Source: Sipunculus nudus (lineage: Eukaryota; Annelida; Sipuncula; Golfingiida; Sipunculidae). Taken from it: a DNA stretch of 64,000 nucleotides. The stretch is taken from contig CM049319.1 of the NCBI GenBank assembly GCA_026874595.1, positions 55,415,417-55,479,416 on the forward strand, read 5' to 3'. The notes under the pieces are model-generated. The model ran no database searches, was not told where the DNA came from, and saw only the letters and a list, made by a program, of their open reading frames with translations. Shown here one piece after another: positions 46,678 through 57,929 of the stretch (positions within the stretch are counted from its first letter, which is position 1; each line of letters opens with the position of its first letter). The position numbers were made by a program, and so were the translations under genes.

Positions 46678-47910
46678 TAAAGCTGCGTTTAACGGGCACG
46701 CGGTATGCGGTGTGTTATGTAATGTTATCATAAACCGGTTAACCATGCTCGTGGAACTGGTGTTGGACGGTAATTAAAATTGTTTAGCTCTGAAAAAGTT
46801 GGCAAAGTTAATTTATAACATTTAGTTTGGCTGCCAATGTTTTGAATTGTTGGATTAGAAAAGTAGCTGTGAACAATGGGGTTCTGCCTGGAAACCCACA
46901 GGGCGCGTATATAGGGCTGTACGGACCAGGTCCACAAAAGGAACCAAGGTGGAAGGTACCAACGTTGACAGTCCATGGCTCACCGGTAAGTGTTTACATG
47001 GTGATTTCCCTAATTATCGCCTTCGTCCTACTGTGTAGTGGTGATGTAGAGATGAATCCCAGACCCCAACCAGTGGCACCAAAATCAAACCAAGGTAATA
47101 CAGGTACACAAAACCAACATAGAACACTCAATCTAACTCAAGCTAGACTTAATAGACATGAAAGCGGCGACCTCAGCATGTGTACCATTCGCGATGAGAG
47201 CCAAGTGGGCCATTCAGGGACAGAGTTTAAACCATGATCAACCTATCACTTAAACTCAACAATGTGCACCCAATCCCTTCACTGCCTGGGCAAGACAAGG
47301 AGATGGTGACGACACAGGTAATCTGATGGAGCACGTACTTTCTCTGAAAAATCGACTGGGTACGGTTCAAAGGGAACTGATGGATATGAAAAAGAGAGTG
47401 AGGTCGGTTGAAGTAGAAAAATGATGAACTAAAAACCAAATCTGAAAAACTAGAAAACAAGTCAAGAAGGGACACTTTAATTTTTCATGGTGTACCAGAA
47501 AACAAGCGATCTGTAATGAAAGGGAAATGGGCATTGTATGTAATATAAAACAGATATAGAGTTAGGTGTAGACAGAGCATATTGACTTCCATTCAGAAAC
47601 TCGAATGGTAAACCTGGGCTTATGATTGTTAAATTTACACAAAATTAAAGACAACGAAATAGTGATGCTACAGGCTAGGCTGCCATTAAAGGAAAGTGAT
47701 ATCAGGGTTTCCATGATTACAGTGATCTTGTGACAGAGGCTAGAAGGAATCTGGATGCAGCGACTTCTAGCGGATTTTGGGTATCACGGGCACATATCCC
47801 CGTGTTTTCCGCCGGCCAAGTAAATGCTTGACGCGATTTTATACCGAATTTCACATACCGCGTTCTGCTGCTGCAATCCGCATACCGCGCGCCCGGTAAA
47901 CTCAGCTTTA
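46678..47910. mobile_element. 1.23-kb segment bounded by 33-bp inverted repeats
   Basis: Left arm 46678-46710 and right arm 47878-47910 are inverted copies matching at 30 of 33 positions. Both read TAAAGCTG-GTTTA-CGGGC-CGCGGTATGCGG from the outside in. A TA could be the target duplication, but because TA is self-complementary it cannot be told apart from the arm. The right end has an additional internal CATACCGCG subrepeat. Most of the interior is a decayed LINE ORF1. This suggests either a DNA transposon that received a LINE insertion or a transposon carrying captured LINE sequence. Confidence 0.65.
46827..47765 (+). pseudogene. Decayed LINE (non-LTR retrotransposon) ORF1 with 2A-like peptide
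   Basis: The first 136-codon frame (46827-47237) has a hydrophobic stretch at residues about 55-70, followed immediately by SGDVEMNPRP. This is the 2A-like ribosome-skipping motif (consensus D-V-E-x-N-P-G-P) known at the start of some invertebrate non-LTR retrotransposon ORFs. Here the essential Gly is Arg, so skipping would probably fail. After a stop, shifted frames continue with a Lys/Glu/Leu heptad-like coiled coil (about 47325-47420), then KSRRDTLIFHGVPE (about 47460-47503), SNGKPGLMIVKFT (about 47600-47640) and LKESDIRV (about 47690-47712). These match the coiled-coil, RRM and C-terminal order of L1-type ORF1 nucleic-acid chaperones. At least two frameshifts and the stop show it is dead. 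No reverse transcriptase follows before the right inverted repeat at 47878. Confidence 0.75.
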
Positions 47911-49728
47911 GTCTACAAGAGCGTGCACATGCCAGCATTAATGAAGACGTACACTCGAAGCTCAAAGTCGAAGCAGACGAACTGATTTATTTTTACCGGC
48001 TTTCGTTTGAGATATACTTGTTTCAAGCATTCTTTGAGAAACTTGTTAATTATGCCTTGAAATCTAATTCGCTTTTTTCTACTATAAGTAAGCTGTTCTT
48101 GCACATTAAAGTGTTACAGCACCCCTTCACAACGAGATTAAAATATTTCTTTTTTTTTTGTGTGACCAGGCCATTATACTAGCATTACTGTGGTCGCCCT
48201 ATTTGTTCAAAATTCCCGATATTCACGAAAGGAGAATTGATAAATATATTAAGACCCTTAGTTAAAAAGAAATTAAAAGGTTAACGATTGATATTATGAA
48301 TAATAATAAAATTTGTATACGTTCAAATATAGCATATAATAAATTACACGATATCAAATTATCTGTCATTAACAAACAATAATTTCTAATGTTTCGATGT
48401 TTTCCTGGATCCTCGAGCGTCAAATTTTGGGCACATATTAATAAATACTGGTGTTTTTAATTCATATGATAAATGGTAATACTCTGTGAAGGTCTTTTGT
48501 ATATGGCGAGGTTTTGAAAAAGGAAGCCTCGCGAAACACTGAAAATGTGTTTATCGCGAAATTGTATCCTCTTGAAAATGAAACCAGCCACCGTATCGAG
48601 TGCTCGAAATTTGCAACCTGTTCCAGTTATTACGCCCACCATATGTGAATAATGATATTTTTTTAAACATTCTTTTATACTGAATTTGAATGCCAGGTGG
48701 AGGTATCTGTGTCAAACCTTAACAGCTGCTGAGATCGATATATAAGATAAAGCCTTCTGGGAACAGGTCAGTGTAGATCTACTCACACTCCCGGGAAATC
48801 AAACAGAAACTAAGTGATGACGTATCATACGTGAGGGACGTTTAATAACCAAGTCGTTTAACACATTGTCAAGTGGCTTTTAAGCCATTTGTACTCAACT
48901 TAAACTGTAGACTGGTACCTCGTTCTATATTTTTTTTCAACAGCGAGAACAGTACCAGTCTATTTCAACTGTGCTCAGTGTGATATCTAGAACGGCTTGT
49001 TACGATTGTTATTGTATGCTGCGGTATACACACTTAAAGGGGCCTATTCCGATATCTGGCATCTATATTACTATATTACCTAGTACTTTTAAATATCCAC
49101 GTTTATAAAGTGTGGGGGCCCGCGAAAAATAACCCAAACATATCCAACCGGGAAATCGGCCCGCAAGTAACCAAAAACGTGACCTTTCAACTACAACAAC
49201 TTTTCATCCATCCATTGCATCTTCTGTTTGTCACCTTTGGTGCATTTATCCGTTTTTACTAATATCTTGTAGAAAAAAGTTCACACATCCATGCATAACA
49301 GAGGCATTATAAGAACTTTTTCTTTCACAAGAATGACCCAAATTTCATTTATATATCTCATATATACACAGAGTAAGCAAGAATTCACATAACTTCTACA
49401 GAAAAATCAGATGAGTAGATGGCTTTTTTAGTTACACAGTATAAGCCTCTGCTCACATATGAGCAGCAACGTCAGGATAATAATCATATTAAATGTTCCT
49501 GAGGCCTGGGTTTTACTTATAGATGGTGAGAGGCAATTTACTCTAACCCTTACATAACTCTTGTAACTCAGGCACTTTCAAAACTGCTTGGCTGGCAATC
49601 ATGTTTAAATTTGGCCGGTGAAGGACGAAAGCTCGCATATTGACGGCCTGAATGTCTGTCACGGGCAGCACGGAGGGGCTAATTGATCGCTGGCATTTAA
49701 TGTGTCTACTTACTGCTAAGGCAAGAAT

Positions 49729-49730
<2 letters not shown>
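47911..49730. other. No gene seen
   Basis: AT-rich unique sequence. One hairpin, TAGACTGGTAC (48908-48918) paired with GTACCAGTCTA (48952-48962), is described separately. Confidence 0.45.
48908..48962. repeat. Short perfect inverted repeat
   Basis: Eleven-base arms TAGACTGGTAC and GTACCAGTCTA flank a 33-base AT-rich loop; a further GTTCT/AGAAC pair is loosely in register. Function unknown. Confidence 0.6.

Positions 49731-49732
<2 letters not shown>

Positions 49733-49819
<87 letters not shown>
49733..49819. repeat. Compound (AC)n / (TA)n microsatellite
   Basis: About 32 bases of AC followed without a break by about 55 bases of TA, with a smaller TA patch at 49826-49836. Confidence 0.97.
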
Positions 49820-49821
<2 letters not shown>

Positions 49822-50179
49822 ACTTATATATATATATGAAAGGAGCACTGAAGGTGATTTTTGGTTGACCATAGAATCCGTCCTACAGGCTGGACATTCA
49901 AATAAGATAATACGATAATATAACTACTAATTGTAAAATATGAGAGCAGAGAGTGGATTATATAGAATCTAAATGGGTCTATGATGAATATTGGACCTGC
50001 AAAGTTATAAAACAATCGCTGTGCATAGGGTTACCAGTGGACAGAAAGCGTAGGACAGATTCTATAATACTTGGGTCGATGTGTTTAGAACAGCTTTAAC
50101 AACCACAAACAGTTATCACATACCACGAACGTCACACGCCAAAAACGCTGATTTTGAGTTTTTTAAATACTTTAGACGC

Positions 50180-50385
50180 CAGGGACTGATCCAGCATTTA
50201 GAAAAAGGAGGAGTCCAATCAAGAAGTACTATTAGGACTAATCCTTCAGAAATGTCTCCTGGTCCGGAAAAGGGAGTCCACCCAGAAAGTACTATGGTCT
50301 GAAAGCCTTGAAGAAAAGGTTCCAGCGGCTGAAAGGGGGATGGGAGGGTCTGGACCCCCCCCCCCCCCCTGGATCCGTTTCTAGC
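50180..50385. mobile_element. hAT-like fragment with poly-C
   Basis: CCAGGGACTGATCCAGCATTT at the left (about 50180) resembles the CAGGGGCGGATCCAGATTTT terminus at 20572. CTGGATCCGTTTCTAGCCACG at the right, after a 15-base C run (50355-50369), resembles an inverted counterpart. Inside, a GTCCA-AGAAGTACTAT phrase occurs twice about 50 bases apart. Ends are imperfect, so this is a decayed copy at best. Confidence 0.4.
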
Positions 50386-50510
50386 CACGTAATGACATTA
50401 ATATTTATTTAATTACAAGCATTCCAGGGAAATCGCCGACAGGGAAACATCCTACTTGTGTTCGAAAAGAAGGTGTAACATCTGTTCGAAAATCAACTTA
50501 AAGCGAGGTT

Positions 50511-50525
50511 CCCCCCCCCCCCCCC
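50511..50525. repeat. Poly-C tract
   Basis: 15 consecutive C residues. Confidence 0.98.
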
Positions 50526-50714
50526 GAACATTGGTGAACCCAAGAGCAGCAAATGTTTTAAGTCTTAGCATTCATGAATACATGGTTCCTTTGCTATGTC
50601 ACAATACCGTGTTTTCCTCGACAAACTGTATTCTCCCCCACGGGGACAAAAGGTTTAAATGCTAGTCACTCCTTTATCTCTCTGTCTGATACGAATAAAC
50701 CGTAATCTAGCTCA

Positions 50715-50820
50715 GTCTAAAGCGGACAGGATAATGTGCGTTTGTCTCTGACTCGAAATCAGACATGTCCAAATCGGACTTTTGATGCGGCCAGATGCTC
50801 TAATCACTACACTAGCAAAG
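50715..50820 (-). mobile_element. tRNA-like SINE fragment
   Basis: On the minus strand TAGTGTAGTGATTAGAGCA (A-box-like, 50796-50814) is followed by TGATTTCGAGTCAGA (B-box-like, 50747-50761). The interval between them is longer than in a normal tRNA, so it is a relic rather than a gene. Confidence 0.5.
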
Positions 50821-50939
50821 ATCCGAAGCGTTTTACTGGAGTCATCAAAACCTGTTAAAATAAACGATTACCAGGAGAAGTGAGAAACGTTTTGTTCATT
50901 TAATTATAGCCTATCCTAAAATAAATCTGGTGAAAATGT

Positions 50940-50952
50940 GGGGGGGGGGGGG
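50940..50952. repeat. Poly-G tract
   Basis: 13 consecutive G residues. Confidence 0.95.
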
Positions 50953-51240
50953 TGCACTTACCAAGATTGTATTTTTTGTTTAACAAAATAAACACAAATC
51001 TTGTCTATGACGGAAGAGCGTGTAGGTTAATCTTATAAATGACTTATATGATCAATTATTTTGGGATATCGGTGCAGTTTTCAGATACATCTATAGTGGA
51101 TCTGTTGTACGTCGGCCTTTTAATGATAACTGCTGTAGTTTTGTAAAGAGAGATTTTTATTTTCACCAACGAAAGCAAATAATCTAATTTAAACATAAAC
51201 AAAATATGACTTTTTTTTACTAAAATACCTTGCTGAACAG

Positions 51241-51279
51241 ATTCGATTGATCGATCGATCGGGATCGATCGATCGATCG

Positions 51280-51310
<31 letters not shown>

Positions 51311-51311
51311 G
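51241..51311. repeat. (GATC)n then (GA)n compound microsatellite
   Basis: GATCGATC tetramers with one GGGATC interruption run into GAGAGAGA. The GATC part is fully self-complementary and could form a hairpin. Confidence 0.95.
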
Positions 51312-54300
51312 CACAATAAAATAATAACTATTCAATATATTATTTGTTCAATATCAATTTATAAACAATTTACACTCAATTTCACATCACGTGATTTCAG
51401 AGTAATTATCTTTTACCATAATTCTCACGCAACCTGCATTGTTTTACAAATGAATCGGTGTCGTGTGCAAAGCTAAGATCCATGTTTGTGTGCCTTGTGA
51501 AAAAATTACGAAGGAGGGTTTGACACACGACTCTGGTGTCTCTGTGAATTTATAACAGGCTTTCATGTCCAGCCAACCGTGGGACGCCCTCAGGCTGCGT
51601 ATAACTAACCGTCCAGCTGAAATATGGAGGATGCAATTCAAGATGTCACCTAGATCAGACATATAGAGTTATTGCCTGTCCAGTCTGGGACTAGAGTATT
51701 GATTCCGTTTCTAAAAATAACACAGCGGTCAATAAAGGGTAGATTGTAACGGCATTTTATTTGTGATTTATCAGTTTATTTTTTTTAATATTTGTTCTGC
51801 TATATTCTAGGAGGGAGTTTGATTGCTTTTTGTCAGGAGTTATTTGGAATATTGAGAGTTTGCACATTTATTTATTTATTTGGTGATTCAGAAAATAACG
51901 TTTATGTAGTCGTCTTCATGATGCATGACTTTGTCACTTAAAATGTCACCGTCATCTTCCATCTCTCAGTGTCATCCAGTGATCACTTGGCGATTGCATT
52001 AATCTAGTTATCTATGATCTTGGATCCCGTTTCATTTACAAGAACATAATGAAATTATTACCTTTGAATCTATAATAGTACATCTAATAAAATCAGGGCC
52101 ATCAACGTAGTGTATTTTCGTAGTGTATTTACCACTCAATCCCAGTTTTTTTCACTACTGAGCTATGTATAGAAGCTAATTATGAAATTATAAATTATGC
52201 CCATATTTCTGTTCAGAGTTTGACAGTGGTAGACAATAATTGACCGTCTTGCGACTGAGCCAGGACCAATTGCCGCATCACGGTCATTTTACATTCTTGG
52301 CGCTTGTTTATGAACTGGCGGCTCTGGATGACTCTACTATTTGGCGTCGTATTTTACAACTTTTATGGTCCCAATGTCAAAGCCTTCCTGTGTATAGATG
52401 ACAATTTTGCCTGTGGTCTTGCCTCTTAACCCGGGCACGTAGTAAAATCAATCTTGTCAAAAATCGGATTATTTTCTAAATTAAATTCTATGCGAGTTAT
52501 GGGCATGGTTTACTCCTAAATAATTGAATGATTTAGCTCAATTTACCTTATCAGTATATTATCCTTCTGTCATTGCAAAATATATTACCAACAGCCAACA
52601 AACACCTATAAAATATCACAAAACAAATAAAATAAAAAATAGTCGTTGTGATAAGTCGTTAATATAATCATTATTATTTTAATATTTTTATACACGGTTA
52701 TTTGTTTAGAAATCATTCTGTTCTTCCACTAAGCCCTGTTAAATTGATACATATTAAATACACTAACATAAAAACACATATGTTCATATTTATACACACT
52801 GAATCTGTCAGACGTATTATAATAATTTAAAGCATGAAACATATCATTAATTGTGAATCTTGTGTGAATGTAGGAACAGGGGTTTTAAAGTTACCATGTA
52901 AGTTTTCAGGTCACAATTCACCATTAAATCCATAGATAAAATCTAAAATACTATAAAATATTAAGTTTTGGGCTCAAAAAGAAGGATTTTTAGCAACGCT
53001 TAGAAGTGGTTAAGGACTGGTCTGAGCTAATATCAGAACATATTCTATAAAAATGGACCAGCATAAATAACACCTAATCTATAATATTCCGTTCTCGGCT
53101 TAGAAATGGCAATTAAATTATTCGTTGCAGATCTCATTGAGTAATCATGACCGTTTTTAACAAGTGACCGTGATTCTCGCATACCTATATATATGCGTTG
53201 CTTGATGTAATAACGGATGCATAAGAAGGGCTGTAAAGTCTTCATATCGTTTTTATACAGACATATAGTTAGATGTTTGTAGTAACATTGCACTTCGAAC
53301 ATCAGAATTAAATTTTTCAGTTACGATACAAGCTGCCCAGTTTTGATTTTTTTGTGTCCTCCCATTATCCAGCTTTGTAAGTCTGTAACCCCTACATTTA
53401 TAGTCCGGCTCGATGATCGTGTTATACACCACAGAAAATGTATCCCCAGATAAGTATTTAGAGAGGCGGTTTGATAATTATACCAATTAAGGTAGCCTGC
53501 GGTTACCAGGATAGATTGACATCAATAGTCAAACCTAATAGCTAGGTTTCATAAAGTTCACTGTTAGCTTTTATGCTCAGTTTATGGTTATTACATTAAG
53601 TTAGTTTTAATTACATTAATCTTCAGTTGATTAGCAGCAAATCAGTCACAGACAAAGTTTAAGGCTTGCTGTGATTTACTTCGACCCTCCGATACTGAAG
53701 TACCATAGCAGTATATGGTGGTATCATCCGCATATGCCACCAAGAGAGTGATTCAGCCGAGCCATTCTGGCGTCTATTTCATGTATAACAATCAATGCAA
53801 TTGAACCAATCATATGTCTTGCGAACACTTGCCCTACATGGCTGTCGGAGCACCTGTTAATCTATTTTGAGGCCAAACAGCATCGCCGGAAGAGAATCCA
53901 GAATTTGACACTTCGCATAAAGCCATATAAATTACTGGTGCATGTGTTCTTGCACGGCGTTTAAACAGAGTATATTGTTTATATTTAGTTCGATTGATTT
54001 AATAGGCCGGTTCATGTTCCATGAAATAAACTCCAGAGCGGTTCGCAGAATCAATGTGTCTGAACGCGAAGGTGCTAGAAGCTTGATGGTATGAAGACGC
54101 ATGAACAATCAGTGGGCCAGTATTTAAGGTTTAACCCATTTAAAATGGAAGAGTTTACTTTGTCAAACATTAGTAACAAAGTGCCGTTTAGTGCCACCTG
54201 ATGATCCGTTCCTTACTGGCGCCGTGTCAAAGGTTCAAACTTAGTTAACACTTTCGATTGCCGCGCTCTCATTGGTGGATGCCAAATGAAGAAGAATATT

Positions 54301-54630
54301 GGAACTGTACCAGCGCCTGGTGGCGGCATACAGATAATGCTCCCCGTGCAAGCAGTAATTTTATTAAATGAAATAATGGGGGTTATGCATTAGAAGCACG
54401 GCGCAAGGACTGTTCCTCCTTCAAACACATTAAACAACATAAAACATTATAAAGAAACAAATCATACAAAAGACAGTCCCTGCCCAGACAGAATCTGCCC
54501 TTTCGGCAATGGTAAATATGAGATCTTCCTAAGTAACGACCACGCTGCGTTACGTCATATTGCGATGTACTGAAACACCTTTATAAACTGTTTTCGCATG
54601 GAATACAATAAACATCTATATACTGTGGTA
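51312..54630. other. Long AT-rich gene-poor interval
   Basis: No open frame above 85 codons and no recognisable protein, RNA or transposon end. Confidence 0.5.
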
Positions 54631-54632
54631 TA

Positions 54633-54635
<3 letters not shown>

Positions 54636-54675
<40 letters not shown>
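54636..54675. repeat. (TA)n microsatellite
   Basis: About 40 bases of alternating TA. Confidence 0.95.
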
Positions 54676-54677
<2 letters not shown>

Positions 54678-56560
54678 CGTCTACACACACATGCGTTTAT
54701 TCAAATATGCAAAAATCCGCAATAATCCAATCTATACATGCAGTATTGCAGAATTTAAGAAGATATTGGATAATGGTATCAAACTCCCAAGATCCGTAAG
54801 GTAGCGACGTCTTGTGGTCGATACGGAATAAAATCTATATGCGTCTTTGTGGTAACGAGCCAAGGTGAAGGCCAGCAATGGCCAGCGTTGTGATCTCCTG
54901 CTACAGACCGGCAATGTTATCATGCTGCCGGGAATTCAATTGCGTGCAGATGGAAGGGCCAAATTGGTGTGGATTCTGTAAGTTAGTGCATCTGACAGAC
55001 ACAAGCAGAAAAACGGCCCATTCTCATGTCCCGTTTCGGCTGGTTAAGGGAAACAAACAGACAGGGCAATTTTAGATCCTTATATTGAGTGTCATGTAAT
55101 GTTTTGTTTTGTTCAACCGCCTCTCCAACCATCTGGCAGCCTTTAACACTTTTGGTGTTTGGTGTTAACGATTGGTAGCAATTATGAACTCTTGTATACA
55201 TACTTAAAAAGGTCTTATATAGTTCTTCCCACAGGATAGGCTTTCGCTTCCATAAAGATATCTATGCTTCTTAGTTCTAGGCGAATTTTCTTGAAAAGAT
55301 CCATTCTTTCTGAAAAGGTCCTGTTATTTCATCCGAATGTTGATAGGTCGACCATTCACGCTCAAAACGGTTTTAAATCGTTATGGCCAATGCGGATTGG
55401 TCAACTTGAAACCAGTTTCAAAATATATTTTGCGTTCACAAGGGGATATAGCACAAGGACAGGAAATGTACATTTTATATGTAAAATGTTGGGCCCCATT
55501 TGCTGCTTCAAAACAGGATTAAACCGTTGGAATGCGAATTGAACGTATATATACACGACCATTTCACCTTTCGGATAATTCATGAGCTGGATTCAAATGT
55601 TATTCAAAACGTTTTCAAACCGTTTTGCGTTTTCCCTGTGAAAGAAGCATGAATATGCTGATAAAAATCTCATGCTGTATATTTGCGTTTGTTAATATAT
55701 ATGCTTATTTTTTATTTGAAATTAATTAATACAATTAAAAGCGAGAACGTATACTCTACGTTAACCAAGTTTTTATATAAGTTACAAATGAATTTACGTA
55801 TAAGCAAAAACAACTGTGGATCTTACTGAGTGATATTTTTTTATAAACATTTTCCTACATGAGAGTGAAATTTTTTTTGTCATTTGAAGTATGGTTAATA
55901 AGGGATTAAAATAAAATAAAGAGAAATATGATGCCTAGCAGTGGGAGAAAATGACAGGGAAATATGACAGTTTGTAAAAAAAGTATGTGAATTATAAAAT
56001 GGCTACCTTTTTAATGGCGTCTTAACATGTTGTTCTTTTTTGTTGCAAATTTTTCTACATCACTTCAATCTATTTACTACAATAACGTAATTTGTAGACA
56101 TTTTTTGCCAATTCAGTGATGGGTTTCAATTCCTGGATTGCTCAAATTACTGTTTATCGTCGCTTTACCATAGATATATACGTAATAAACATCGAGTAAT
56201 TGCTTTAAACACTGCAAGACATAGTCGTTACTACCATAACAATCTGTGTGCAACCATATACCACTGAACATGTCATGCTTATCTGTTATGTAGGGTACAT
56301 ATAGATTATACAAGGCCTGCGATATAATGGGGGGTTGTCGATTCAGTTAACTAATGCAATAAGTCATAATATTCTGTCCAATAGGTATATTTACTATGCA
56401 ACTACTTCCAAAATTAAGTATGTGTGAATATTATATTGCATCTTAATATTTATTTAGATTAGGTAACACTTCCCGTTTGTTACTTTGGCAATATACATTA
56501 TAAGGTTTAAAGTGATTTTCACTGTTTAACGAAAGTGCAGATTTGCATTGTTTATCTGTC
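54676..56560. other. No gene seen
   Basis: Frames of up to 92 codons (55264-55542) without recognisable features. Confidence 0.45.
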
Positions 56561-56565
56561 TTTAG

Positions 56566-56735
56566 ATATGAAAATCACCATTAATATTACAAATCAAGTT
56601 AGTCGATTATTCAATGATTTTCAATCATTGACCAAAGCTTTTGCTTCGATTCAGGGAAACTTACTTGATCAAACAGGTTTTACTCCAGGAAATGTAATAA
56701 AAAGACAAGTGAAAAAAGAAGCACTTTTAGAATAA
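56566..56735 (+). CDS. Possible 3'-terminal exon of an unrecognised gene
   Basis: A pyrimidine-rich stretch TTGTTTATCTGTCTTTAG (about 56548-56565) has the form of a splice acceptor. It is followed by an open frame that reads MKITINITNQVSR in its first residues, then about 40 more polar residues rich in Q, K and N, to a TAA at 56733. A polyadenylation-type AATAAA lies at 56903-56908, about 170 bases after the stop. This order (acceptor, short reading frame, stop, AATAAA) is what a last exon looks like. Against it, the frame is short, the protein is unrecognised, no upstream exon was found, and such combinations occur by chance in AT-rich DNA. Confidence 0.25.
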
Positions 56736-56959
56736 TCTGTATATCTATTTGTATATCATGTTACATCTGTATGTGTTTGCTCATTGCTTGTATTATTTTT
56801 CACTGTTTGGAACCGTCTGTCCTGGTATTCAAATACTTGATCATCGGTGCAATGAGCACATTTATTTAAAATCTTGCAATCAGAGCAGATTTGGAACGAC
56901 AAAATAAAGGAGAAAGTCACCCACAGAGAAAGCATCTTTGATCAAATTTGGTTCATGAA

Positions 56960-57055
56960 CTAGAACAGATTATTTTCGATTTTAAATCATATATTTTCCG
57001 TACGAAGCTTTTTTTTCCAAATATTTGATTTAAAATCGAAAATAATCTGTTCTAG
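56960..57055. repeat. Perfect 30-bp inverted repeat
   Basis: Arms 56960-56989 and 57026-57055 are exact reverse complements, starting CTAGAACAGATTATTTTCG on the left, with a 36-base spacer containing TTTTCCGTACGAAGCTTTT. Confidence 0.9.
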
Positions 57056-57155
57056 CTCATATATATTTTCCGTACGAAGCTTTTATCATATATTTGATTT
57101 ATAATCGATAATCTGTTCTTGCTCATATATATTTCCCGTACGAAGCTTTTTTTTA
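56963..57155. repeat. Three-unit tandem around TTCCGTACGAAGCTTTT
   Basis: The phrase CATATAT-TT-CCGTACGAAGCTTTT occurs three times, at about 56988, 57057 and 57123. Each is separated by a TTTGATTTA-AATCGA-AATCTGTTCT-GCTC block. The left-most block is inverted, creating the perfect inverted repeat. Confidence 0.85.
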
Positions 57156-57925
57156 ATATTTATAAGTGTATATAATCGGAAAAACATGAATGATAAAATT
57201 GATACGTTAAATAATGACTTCAGAGCTTCGTAACTAATTGTAAACAATCTTGCTTTACACTATGTAATAGCATGTCAAATGTTTGCACGATTTTAAAAAG
57301 CGACTTCTCGATAGCATTTGATATTAAAAAAAAATCTCTGTTTACGTAGAGGGAACGTCTTTTGAGTGATGATGGACCGTTGCTCGTACGTGGAGTTAAG
57401 TGGTATTATAAAGCGATATACGTCGTTTAGTCTTTAACAGGGAGCGTAGTCATAATAGTATGACGGCTTAGTGATAAATTGGGCATTTATGATAAAGGCA
57501 GGACATTTCCAGGAGTTATAGGTCATTCCCTTATATTCATTTTAGATAGGGAGGCATTTTCGAAATGATCTTGAATGAGCTTGAAAGGTCACCGGGCAAT
57601 CGCAGTGAGATTCATAATATATGACATGTTTTAGCTTGACAAATAAATGATTTTAATTGAAATGTGGTGAAATGTACAGAAAATATATTTTACATTATCC
57701 ATTTTTATATATAGGGGATATATACATATACATGTTTGAATTCATTGACCCTGAAACCTAATTCTCAAAGAGTTGAATGCACGGAATACGTGGATATATG
57801 GCCATATGTCCATTTACATATAATTTTCGGACTATGTAAAAGGTCTTATGTAAAATCTATATAATTAATACGGAGTTGATTTTATCTAGACCACGGTTTA
57901 CCTGCTTTCATTCTGATTTTCCGTG
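57156..57925. other. No gene seen
   Basis: AT-rich unique sequence. Confidence 0.45.
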
Positions 57926-57929
57926 AAAT

